Shown: positions 42,909-50,611 of the stretch, in pieces
Layout of the letters: each line of letters starts with the position of its first letter
How positions within the stretch are numbered: the stretch's first letter is position 1
Assembly: GCA_018713055.1 (NCBI GenBank)
Contig: DVFW01000046.1
Span: 1-55,603 of the forward strand
Origin: Scatavimonas merdigallinarum
Lineage (GTDB): Bacteria; Bacillota; Clostridia; Oscillospirales; Acutalibacteraceae
DNA length: 55,603 nt
Reading direction: 5' to 3'
Position numbers and translations under genes: made by a program
Notes under the pieces: generated by a model
Seen by the model: the letters and a program-made list of their open reading frames with translations, nothing else
Database searches by the model: none
Told to the model about the DNA's origin: nothing

Positions 42909-44699
42909 TCAGCTAAAATCCGGTATCATATTGGCAATCTTTTTTTGGACCAGCAGCACGTCTTTCAGATCGACTGTTCCACTGCGATCCACATCGGCAG
43001 CCGTATAGTATGCCCCTGTAAGAACTTCCTGGTGTGCAACATGCTTTTGGATCAGTAATACGTCGCTAACAGTGATGGAACCGTCGTTATTTACATCGCC
43101 AGGCTGAAGGTCCTGCGGATCTTCCTGCGTTTGGATAAAAATACTGGAATAAGCGCCGAGCGTGACGGTATTGCCGTTAAGGTTTGTTTCATCGCTTGCT
43201 TTAAAGAGCACTTCCCCTTCTGCTGCTTCTGGAATGTTAAGGGTAACGGAAGAACCGGAAAAGTTGTGATATACATAGACTTTTTCATTTTGATAGGTAC
43301 GCGTATAGGCCATAATGTTGTTATTTCCCGCGTCAACCGCTTCATATTTGCCTTGCGTAAGCGCCGCACTGGCTTTTCTTGTGGCGATCAACTCTTTATA
43401 ATAATGATAAAGAGAATTTTCATCCTGCATTTGTTCAGAAAGTGCAGTTGTATTCCGGTTGGAAATATTGCTTGTCCAGTCGGTATCCATGCCGGAGCCG
43501 TCGTCTGTCCATTTAAAGGGTTCGCGTATACGTTCGTCTGGTTTTGCCCCTTTCATGCCGATCTCTTCACCATAATAAATATACGGGTTACCGTCGAGCG
43601 TCATATAAATATTGGCAACAAGCTTTGCCTGCTGTTCATTTTTTACTGTTGACATAATTCTGTTCTGGTCATGATTGGTTCCAAACACACCGTCAAGATA
43701 CTGCGCGTCCGCTGCATAATGCTGGTTAAGCACGTTCTCTAAAAAAGCAGACAGGGACGTTGAAGAATCGAGCATAGCGTTTTCACCGGTGACCCGGTCG
43801 ATCATGTTTTCTTCAAATGCAAAGTTAAATTTCGTGTCAAAAGGCTGTGCATACTCTGCCAGTGCTTCATCATCTTTCCACGCTTCGCCTACAAGATAAA
43901 CATCCGGGTTTATTTCCTCGCAGGCAATGGCAAATTCGTTCCACCATTCCAAATTTTTATAAAGATTGGTCTGTGTAATGTGTTTTTGTTCATGATTGCC
44001 GTAAATATGCATAGCCGCATCCAGACGGAAACCGTCTACGCCCATTTTCAGCCATTTTTGTGCGGCGCTGATCACTTCCTGCCTGACCTTTGGGTTTTCA
44101 TAATTCAGGTCGGGCATGCCGCTGGAAAACATACCATAGTAATAATAGCCGCCGCTGCCGCGCTGCCATACGTTGGAACCCCAATCAGAACGGTCGGAAG
44201 GATCATAATCCGGATCGCTGGAAGAAACCCATGTATAGTAATCCCTATATTCGCTGTTTACATTTCTGGAGCTTCTAAACCATGGATGGTTGCTGCTGGT
44301 ATGGTTAATAACAAAATCCATAATAATCTTGATCCCGCGCTTATGCGCTTCGTCAAGCAGCGTTTGAAAGTCTGCCTCTGTACCATAATCTTCGTTCACT
44401 GTATAATAGTCTGTTACATCATAGCCATGATAAGAATCGGAGGCATTGATCGGCATAAGCCAGATACCCTCTATTCCTAGATCCTTTAAATAATCCAGCT
44501 TTGCCGTAACGCCGTTGAAATCCCCCACGCCGTCGCCGTCGGAATCTGCAAAGGAGCGCACAAAAATCTCATAATAAACGCCGCGCTTTTCTTCCATATC
44601 TGTCTTTTGCCGCAACGGGTAAGGAGATTCTGCGGCGGCTGTAACCGCAATCCCGCATAAAAGAATACACACAAGAAGCAATGCCGTCAGTTTTTTCAA
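42909..44699 (-). CDS. secreted GH13 (GH13_36-like) alpha-amylase with C-terminal dockerin
   Basis: A 596-residue product. The start is a TTG at 44699, 8 nt after AAAGGG; a GTG at 44708 would be too close to that site. Signal peptide ~1-23. The barrel starts GVYYEIFVRSFADSDGDGVG (Ca-binding DxDGDG loop) with HGYDVTDYY, DFVINH, nucleophile Asp227 in VDGFRLDAAMHIY, Glu272 in YLVGEAW and Asp344 in FGTNHDQNR. The C-domain extends to ~525, and the dockerin covers ~530-596 (GDVNNDGSITVSD, ADVDRSGTVDLKD) with tail KKIANMIPDFS. GH13_36-like enzymes are alpha-amylases or alpha-glucosidases on short alpha-glucans. No CBM is present. Confidence 0.9.
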   Translation of the reverse strand: MKKLTALLLVCILLCGIAVTAAAESPYPLRQKTDMEEKRGVYYEIFVRSFADSDGDGVGDFNGVTAKLDYLKDLGIEGIWLMPINASDSYHGYDVTDYYTVNEDYGTEADFQTLLDEAHKRGIKIIMDFVINHTSSNHPWFRSSRNVNSEYRDYYTWVSSSDPDYDPSDRSDWGSNVWQRGSGGYYYYGMFSSGMPDLNYENPKVRQEVISAAQKWLKMGVDGFRLDAAMHIYGNHEQKHITQTNLYKNLEWWNEFAIACEEINPDVYLVGEAWKDDEALAEYAQPFDTKFNFAFEENMIDRVTGENAMLDSSTSLSAFLENVLNQHYAADAQYLDGVFGTNHDQNRIMSTVKNEQQAKLVANIYMTLDGNPYIYYGEEIGMKGAKPDERIREPFKWTDDGSGMDTDWTSNISNRNTTALSEQMQDENSLYHYYKELIATRKASAALTQGKYEAVDAGNNNIMAYTRTYQNEKVYVYHNFSGSSVTLNIPEAAEGEVLFKASDETNLNGNTVTLGAYSSIFIQTQEDPQDLQPGDVNNDGSITVSDVLLIQKHVAHQEVLTGAYYTAADVDRSGTVDLKDVLLVQKKIANMIPDFS

Positions 44700-44855
44700 A
44701 AAAAACACCCTTTCTTAAAACAAATTTTTTGTTGTTTCAATAGAAAAGTAAGAAAACTTTCTATTTTTATTATAATATAGCATAATTTTTTTAAAAAAGA
44801 TACCCATAGAATTGCCACAAATTGTTTTTAAAATATAGGAAGAAACCACAAAACT

Positions 44856-44887
44856 TACAGCGGCAGGTAAACATGCCTGCCGCTGTA
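44856..44887 (-). terminator. terminator of the 44919-47768 gene
   Basis: Perfect 12-bp arms TACAGCGGCAGG (44856-44867) and CCTGCCGCTGTA (44876-44887) are followed on the minus strand by AGTTTTG. Confidence 0.7.
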
Positions 44888-44918
44888 TAAAGAAATTTCC
44901 TGTATTTTCTGTTAATGT

Positions 44919-47768
44919 TTAAGCAAAGGGAGGGATCATATTGGCAATCCGTTTCTGAATCAACAAGACATCTGCAACTTCTACCTTTCCGTTTTTGTCG
45001 ATATCTGCTGCTTTATAGGCGTCCCCCTCCAGTTTCAGCATGCTTGCAACATGTTTTTGCACAACCAGCACATCTTCTATATTGACCTGCCCGTCGTCGT
45101 TTACATCGCCAAGCGTATAACCGTCGCCCGGCGTATCATCTTCTGTAGGCGGCTGCGTCGGCTGCACTGGCTGCGTTGGTTCCGCGGCCTTCCCTATATT
45201 GAAGGTTTTATCAACTGTAAGCGTCTTCCCGTTGTTGTCTGTTACCGTTACGGATATAGTATAAGTTCCATTTTGTGAAACGCTGCAGGCATACGTATTT
45301 TTCTCTGTTTGACCTCCCGCAGCTTCAAACCCATCTTCGCCTTTTACAGAAAAAGCGTAGCGGTAGGGCTCTGTCCCATTATATGGCACGGCTTTCAGCG
45401 TAAAGGTTGCGCCTTCCTGCTGTGCCCGCTCAAGCTCTGTCACGCCAAAATCCACCTGGAATTCTGCAGGCGTTATCACCGTATCTGCAAGCAATGCGCC
45501 TACACGGGCCAGAGGAACGGTGATATGGTCCACATCCTCCTTCTCATGCGAAGAAGAAGGATCGTAACTATATTCGACGTCCGCATTGTCCAGCATAGAC
45601 GGGTCCATTGGGAGTGAATTTAATCCCGATGTGCCCATGGTGGAAATCTTCATTACGCCGATCCCGTTTTCCTCAAGGTATGTTTTGTCAATATCCAAAT
45701 TGGCAAGCGGAATTGCCACTTCATAGATAAAACCACGGTCCGCCGTGTAGCCGGCTTCGAAGAAATCGATCCAATTAGAATTTAAAGAATATGTGTCGCC
45801 GAGCGTTCGTTCGCTGCCATAGCCGTTAATCCCCAGCAGCGTTTCACTGCGTGTTCCATAATCCCACGCAATTTGAAAACCGTTTTGGTTTGGCGTACCA
45901 GGATTGTTGTTTAACCGCCCAATCGGAATGGATGTATCATAGTTAAAATAACCGTCGTCGTCCAGCTTGATGATTGCACTGCCGCCGTTTGTATTGGCCG
46001 TATCAAACGCAATGATTGTATCAATATGTGTGCCATATGTCATACCGCCGTCTTTGGCGCTTCCCCATACATAATCGCTGTACACAACATCTCCTGTTAT
46101 TTTATCTGTTTCTTTTGCTTTTCCACTGCCTGATTTTTCCGGGTCAATGCTCAATGCCAAAAAAACAGGCGCACCCGGATTCCAAGGGGAACCGTTAGGC
46201 TTTTGTGCAGAAAATATGCTGTCGCCGCCCAATATGGCGGAAACGTTTGCCATTTCCCACATAAAGTACAGATTTTCGTCGTCCCAGGCAGCATATAAAG
46301 CATAATCGTCCCAGGCTCTTTCATGGATAGAACTGGGCATATACACGCGTGCATCGTCATTTGCAACGCCCTGTGCGACAATCATGGAGCTGTCCCAGTC
46401 GCCGGGATCGCCATCTATCGTAATGGTTTTTTCCTTACCAAGCTGCAGGTTTGGGTTGGTTGCATAATAACCACCAAGCGCCTGCGTTGTATGCCCGTCT
46501 GAAGAAGACGCAAAGGTGGTTTGATCCGGCGTAAAAACTTTTGTAAAGGTATAGTCTGTTGTGGTGCTTTGGCTACCGTTGCCTGCTTTAATTGTAAGCG
46601 TGATCACGCTGTTGCCGATCTTTCCTTCCCCCAGAACAGCCATATCCCCTTCTTTAAACGGAATTTCCGCTGTTCCATCCACATTGTACGTACCGCTTTC
46701 TGCATTTTTCAGCCCCAGCCGTACGGTCAGCGTTTCTGAAGAAAATTTTGTTCCCGCCGGTGTATAGACAAATCCGGCAGGCTCTGCGTTTGGTTTGCCA
46801 TAGTCGATCCATACGCCGTCCGTCAGCAGTTTGCATTCCCCGCTGTTGATCTTAAACGACCCCTTTTCCGGATACTGCTGAGCGGTTGGATCTGTTTGGC
46901 CGTCCTTTCCATCATTGATAATAACATTTTCATAAGTAAGCGTTTCATCGGTAAACACATAATAATACAGTGCGTTTTCGTCATCCCAAAGCATTTTTTC
47001 ACCGGGCCACTCTGATAATTCGGCTTCGCCCCAGGCATAAATATGCGGCGCTTCGTAACCCAGGCTGTTATCAAAATAAACCGCCATATTACCCGACGGA
47101 GCGGCAGCCTTTGTGTACGTATATGTCTCTTCAACCGTATTGCCGGCGTCAGAGGCTGCAAGCTTTAAAGTGATTACATCGCCAAGCTCCGCCTGAGCGC
47201 CGATGGTAAGAACATCGCCGTCTGAATAACTTTGCTCTTTCCCGCCGTTTATACTGTACACCGCGCTGGCAGCAGCGCTTACATGCAGCGTTACATCCAA
47301 AGTGTCTACAAAGTCGCTGCTGCCGGGCGTTGCGCTTACTGAAAGTCCCAGCCCCGGAAAATCACCCCAGACTGCATTCCACTTTTTTGCACCGTTGTCC
47401 GCCGTTCCGTTTAACGTTGTGATCGTTACCATCTGCCCGGCGTTTGCAGAAGAAAAGGACAGATCTACCGTTTGATTTTCCACCGCAGCGGCCGTGCTGC
47501 CATCGCTTAAAACGAACTGGCTGTTTCCAGCCGGAAGCTCGTAGGAATAATATTTTCCACCAAGTTTTGTCATAGCCGCGCCCGGCCAGCTTGTTCCCTG
47601 GCTGCCCCAATAGTGAATAGAAACGGTGTCGTTCCATGTATCTGGCTTTTCAAAATAGATGACGGTTCCGGCAGCCGATACGCTGCCTGTAAAAAGTACT
47701 GCCGCTATTGAAAAAAACAGCAATGCGGCCAGTAAGGCGCCGCAAATACGATGTTTGTTTTTTAACAC
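44919..47768 (-). CDS. Sas6-like non-catalytic starch-binding protein: 2 CBM26-like, CBM74, Ig-like, dockerin
   Basis: A 949-residue secreted protein with no hydrolase motif. Order: signal peptide 1-33; CBM26-like module 34-137 (SWPGAAM); Ig-like beta-sandwich 140-222 (VYSINGGKE); second CBM26-like module 227-323 (EWPGEKM); second beta-sandwich ~330-412; CBM74-like domain ~424-757 (TITIDGDPGDWDSSMIVAQG, DDYALYAAWDDENLYFMWEM); PKD/Ig-like domain ~770-860; Pro/Thr linker; dockerin 884-949 ending KRIANMIPPFA. It is a longer paralogue of the upstream gene at 47864, with an extra CBM26 plus beta-sandwich. The GTG start at 47768 follows GGGAGG. CBM74 modules bind raw starch granules, so it should fix the complex to its substrate. 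Confidence 0.88.
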   Translation of the reverse strand: MLKNKHRICGALLAALLFFSIAAVLFTGSVSAAGTVIYFEKPDTWNDTVSIHYWGSQGTSWPGAAMTKLGGKYYSYELPAGNSQFVLSDGSTAAAVENQTVDLSFSSANAGQMVTITTLNGTADNGAKKWNAVWGDFPGLGLSVSATPGSSDFVDTLDVTLHVSAAASAVYSINGGKEQSYSDGDVLTIGAQAELGDVITLKLAASDAGNTVEETYTYTKAAAPSGNMAVYFDNSLGYEAPHIYAWGEAELSEWPGEKMLWDDENALYYYVFTDETLTYENVIINDGKDGQTDPTAQQYPEKGSFKINSGECKLLTDGVWIDYGKPNAEPAGFVYTPAGTKFSSETLTVRLGLKNAESGTYNVDGTAEIPFKEGDMAVLGEGKIGNSVITLTIKAGNGSQSTTTDYTFTKVFTPDQTTFASSSDGHTTQALGGYYATNPNLQLGKEKTITIDGDPGDWDSSMIVAQGVANDDARVYMPSSIHERAWDDYALYAAWDDENLYFMWEMANVSAILGGDSIFSAQKPNGSPWNPGAPVFLALSIDPEKSGSGKAKETDKITGDVVYSDYVWGSAKDGGMTYGTHIDTIIAFDTANTNGGSAIIKLDDDGYFNYDTSIPIGRLNNNPGTPNQNGFQIAWDYGTRSETLLGINGYGSERTLGDTYSLNSNWIDFFEAGYTADRGFIYEVAIPLANLDIDKTYLEENGIGVMKISTMGTSGLNSLPMDPSMLDNADVEYSYDPSSSHEKEDVDHITVPLARVGALLADTVITPAEFQVDFGVTELERAQQEGATFTLKAVPYNGTEPYRYAFSVKGEDGFEAAGGQTEKNTYACSVSQNGTYTISVTVTDNNGKTLTVDKTFNIGKAAEPTQPVQPTQPPTEDDTPGDGYTLGDVNDDGQVNIEDVLVVQKHVASMLKLEGDAYKAADIDKNGKVEVADVLLIQKRIANMIPPFA

Positions 47769-47803
47769 GTAAATTCCTCCCGCTTTCGCGTAATGCTTAT
47801 ATA

Positions 47804-47838
47804 TACAGCCGCAATATTCTGAATATATTGCGGCTGTA
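47804..47838. other. strong hairpin between the two CBM74 genes
   Basis: Perfect 14-bp arms (47804-47817 and 47825-47838) with a 7-nt loop lie in the 95-nt gap between the two co-directional genes. In the sense direction no U-tract follows (TATATAAGC), while the opposite strand has ATTTTTC. Likely a processing, stabilising or partial-termination element. Confidence 0.6.
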
Positions 47839-47863
47839 ATTTTTCTGTCCGGATGTGCAGCAA

Positions 47864-50008
47864 TTAATTAAAGTCCGGAATGATATTGGCAATTTTCTTT
47901 TGCATCATCAAAACGTCTGTCAGATCAACCTCTCCATTTCGATCGACGTCAGCCGCGATAAACGCATTTCCCGTCAGTTTTTTTATTGCGGCAATGTGCT
48001 TTTGTGTTTCTAAAACATCCGTCAGATCAACCTTTCCGTTGCCGTCCAGATCCCCAAGCATGATTTCCGGGTCTGTCGGCTCGGGATCTGTTGGTTTCGG
48101 GTCTGTTGGAGGCGGTATTATTTCTCCTTCGCTTATCGTATAGTCCTTTGTTATGGTCTTGCTTTCACCCTGGCTGTCTTTCACCTCAACAGAAAGTGTA
48201 TAAGTACCGGGTGCAGCAGGTGTCCACTTTACCGTATTACTGGATGAATCAGAAAGCACCTCGCCGTTGACCATAAATTTGTAAGTATATGGCGCTGTGC
48301 CATGGTAAGCATCCGCACTAAGGGTAAGGGATGTACCCGCCTGCTGCGGAGAAGATTTGTCCGCGCCAAAATCGACTGCAATTTCTGCAGGAGCCGCGCC
48401 GCTGGAAAGCATTTTGCCAACTCTTGCAAGCGGCACGGTAATATTATCTTCGTCTTCTTTTTCATTGGAATTATTTTCCTGCCCCGAATACGGAAGATCT
48501 GCATTGTCCGACATAGACGGGTCATACGGAAGGCTGTCCATTCCGGAAGTTCCAAACGTAGAAATTTTGATCAGTCCAATACCGCTTTGCTCAATATCGT
48601 TTTTGGTAATACCCAGACTTGAAAGCGGGATAGACATTTCATAAAACATATCCAGCGCCTTGTCATGTCCCTGCGCATAAAAGTCCACCCACGCCGCGCT
48701 GTCTGACAAAGTATCACCCGGAATGCGGTCATTGTATGTGCCATACGCCTGGTCAATCCCCATCAAACTCTGGCTGATTGTCTGGTTGCCCCACATCAAT
48801 TCTATGCCGGTCTGGTTATTGGCTGTCTCGTAATCAAATTGGTTGTTGTCGTTTACTTGATAAATGAACGGGCCGTTAGAACCGTTGGTAGAAAACGCCA
48901 CCAACGTATCAATATGCGTTGTAAAGGTAATTCCGCTGTCCCAGACAGACGGTGCTGTTACAAAGGAGCCGTCGCCTGTTTTGGAAGGATCTGTACTGAT
49001 TCCCAAGAACACCGGCAAATTATAAATCCACAAATTCCCCTGTGAAAGCGGGAAATCATCGTTGGGCGCCACAACATCCTGCACATTTGCCATTTCCCAC
49101 ATCAGATACAAATTGTCATCGTCCCATGCGGCATAGAGCGCATAATCATCCACTGCAATTTCATACATGGAATTTGGCCGGTAAACACGCGGGTCGTCGT
49201 TTGCAACGCCCTGGGCAATCAGCATGGAGCTATCCCAGTCCGAAATATCGCCGTCAATTGTAATGGTTTTGTTCGCACCGACCTGTCCACCGGGATTGGT
49301 GGAAAAATAACCGGAAAGCGCCTGCGTTGTATGCCCGTCTTCATCAGAGGTCCCGGCAGACGGGGCTTTATACCTTTTTGTAAAGGTGTAGGTTTTTTCA
49401 TAATTCAGCGTTCCGTCCGTTGCTGTAACCAGAAGCGAAATGCTTGTATTTCCTTTTTTCCCCTGACCGAGCACAACTGTGGTTTCATCTGTAAAAGTGA
49501 TGGGCGCACCGCCGTCAATACTGTAGGTTCCGCTTGTAGCATTTTTTAATGTCAGCAATACGGAAAGCGTTTCTGTTGTGAAGGCAGTCTGATCCGCTAC
49601 AGAAGACACAACCGCCGGTTCTTTGGAATCAATATAGTCCGACCACGTATTTGCCATAAAGTCATACAGCTTGTTGTCGCCGGGAAAATCCATATCGCCC
49701 GTTTTTCCGGCATCTGAACCGTTGTTAAAAATGATCATATCGAAATTGCCCGGTATGGTATAGGCATAAAGGTTTCCCTCTACCTTTTCCATTTGCGCGC
49801 CAGGCCAAGCCGCATTGTTGCTTTCTGTACCATCTACCCACATATAACAGTAGGCGCTGCTCCAGGAGGACGGCGCTTGCAGATATACCGTATCTCCATT
49901 TGCCGCGTCTGCTTTTATGTAACCGTTTACAAATGCGAGCAAAAAAACAGATACTGCAAGCAATCCTGCCAAAGTAAGGCTAAGAAGCTTTTTTTGCGTT
50001 TTTACCAT
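47864..50008 (-). CDS. Sas6-like non-catalytic starch-binding protein: CBM26, CBM74, Ig-like, dockerin
   Basis: A 714-residue secreted protein. Order: signal peptide 1-35; CBM26-like module 38-125 (AAWPGAQM, MIIFNNGSDAGK); Ig-like beta-sandwich 135-212 (TYSIDGGAPITF); CBM74-like domain ~223-532 (TITIDGDISDWDSSMLIAQG, DDYALYAAWDDDNLYLMWEM, NITVPLARVG); Ig/PKD-like domain 538-627; Pro-rich DPxPTDPEPTDPE linker; dockerin 650-714 with two full Ca loops (GDLDGNGKVDLTD, ADVDRNGEVDLTD). This follows the order described for R. bromii Sas6 (CBM26-CBM74-BIg-dockerin). It has a strong own promoter, and the next gene starts 95 nt downstream. Start: ATG at 50008. Confidence 0.9.
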   Translation of the reverse strand: MVKTQKKLLSLTLAGLLAVSVFLLAFVNGYIKADAANGDTVYLQAPSSWSSAYCYMWVDGTESNNAAWPGAQMEKVEGNLYAYTIPGNFDMIIFNNGSDAGKTGDMDFPGDNKLYDFMANTWSDYIDSKEPAVVSSVADQTAFTTETLSVLLTLKNATSGTYSIDGGAPITFTDETTVVLGQGKKGNTSISLLVTATDGTLNYEKTYTFTKRYKAPSAGTSDEDGHTTQALSGYFSTNPGGQVGANKTITIDGDISDWDSSMLIAQGVANDDPRVYRPNSMYEIAVDDYALYAAWDDDNLYLMWEMANVQDVVAPNDDFPLSQGNLWIYNLPVFLGISTDPSKTGDGSFVTAPSVWDSGITFTTHIDTLVAFSTNGSNGPFIYQVNDNNQFDYETANNQTGIELMWGNQTISQSLMGIDQAYGTYNDRIPGDTLSDSAAWVDFYAQGHDKALDMFYEMSIPLSSLGITKNDIEQSGIGLIKISTFGTSGMDSLPYDPSMSDNADLPYSGQENNSNEKEDEDNITVPLARVGKMLSSGAAPAEIAVDFGADKSSPQQAGTSLTLSADAYHGTAPYTYKFMVNGEVLSDSSSNTVKWTPAAPGTYTLSVEVKDSQGESKTITKDYTISEGEIIPPPTDPKPTDPEPTDPEIMLGDLDGNGKVDLTDVLETQKHIAAIKKLTGNAFIAADVDRNGEVDLTDVLMMQKKIANIIPDFN

Positions 50009-50053
50009 TTTTCAACATCCTTTCTTTCTGATGTTTTTACATCATTATAGTAA

Positions 50054-50083
50054 ATTATACCTATTTCATTTGCAAGCTGTCAA
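50054..50083 (-). promoter_or_regulatory. promoter of the CBM74 gene pair
   Basis: Consensus TTGACA (50078-50083) and TATAAT (50054-50059) have an 18-bp spacer. It is the strongest-looking promoter among the starch genes. Confidence 0.75.
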
Positions 50084-50088
50084 TGAAA
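50064..50088. promoter_or_regulatory. inverted repeat over the -35 of the CBM74 promoter
   Basis: TTTCATT (50064-50070) and AATGAAA (50082-50088) form 7-bp arms with 11 bp between, covering the spacer and -35. A candidate operator; the regulator is unknown. Confidence 0.35.
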
Positions 50089-50158
50089 AGCAGAAGATAT
50101 TGCTAATTTTGTAGAAATGTCTATTTTACAGCGCTCCGTTTATTTAAATTGCACATAG

Positions 50159-50188
50159 AAAAAAGCAGGGAAGATCCCCTGCTTTTTT
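50159..50188 (-). terminator. terminator after spoVM
   Basis: Perfect 12-bp arms AAAAAAGCAGGG (50159-50170) and CCCTGCTTTTTT (50177-50188); on the minus strand the second arm ends in six T. It lies 72 bp after the spoVM stop. Confidence 0.8.
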
Positions 50189-50260
50189 CTGAAATATGGA
50201 TTTAACTTTGTTTTTCTGGAGCCGCTGTCATAAAATATGTCGGTTTAGGTATAAATCCTG

Positions 50261-50350
50261 TTATTCTTTCTTCTCTTCCTTTTTAATCTTAAACAGCTTG
50301 CGCAGGAAAAAACCCAGAAAAGCCGGACTTTCCAGTACAACAACCTTCAT
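50261..50350 (-). CDS. spoVM: stage V sporulation protein M
   Basis: A 29-residue peptide, MKVVVLESPAFLGFF then LRKLFKIKKEEKKE. It matches the SpoVM pattern: MK, short beta-like start, a Pro followed by an amphipathic helix FLxxxLRxxF, and a basic tail. SpoVM marks the curved outer forespore membrane and anchors SpoIVA during coat assembly in spore formers. A GGGGGGA lies 5 nt before the ATG at 50350. It is easily missed because a longer frame reads through it. It follows the 47-residue membrane protein by 17 nt. Confidence 0.82.
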   Translation of the reverse strand: MKVVVLESPAFLGFFLRKLFKIKKEEKKE

Positions 50351-50367
50351 ACGAATCCCCCCGTTGT

Positions 50368-50511
50368 TCAGTATCTCATACACGCTATAGAAAGTAGTAT
50401 AAGTATTGCCGCTATAATAAAAATAATGAAGCGGTCCGGAAAAAAGCTTGCTGTAATCAGACCCAGGCCAAACGCCAGCACTGTCTTTCCCTGCCTGCGG
50501 TAACAATTCAC
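50368..50511 (-). CDS. small hydrophobic membrane protein next to spoVM
   Basis: A 47-residue frame starting with a GTG at 50511 downstream of GGGAGG: MNCYRRQGKTVLAFGLGLIT, then ASFFPDRFIIFIIAAILILL and a short tail. It has a basic N-terminus and two short transmembrane helices with a GxG in the first. Short proteins of this shape recur in Clostridia and have no known function. Close spacing to spoVM suggests co-transcription. A small hairpin (50532-50553) lies just upstream. Confidence 0.6.
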   Translation of the reverse strand: MNCYRRQGKTVLAFGLGLITASFFPDRFIIFIIAAILILLSIACMRY

Positions 50512-50611
50512 CCTATCATCACCCTCCCGGCATATGCCGCACTGTTATTCGGCATGGTCGTTTTACTGCCTTAATACAGTATACGCCTTTTAAAAAAAAG
50601 TGTTCCGCTAT

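Noticed and set aside
42909..50008. Dockerin loops as tandem DNA repeats or CRISPR-like array
   Set aside because: The similarity is at protein level within coding frames; no direct DNA repeats with regular spacers were seen anywhere in the window.
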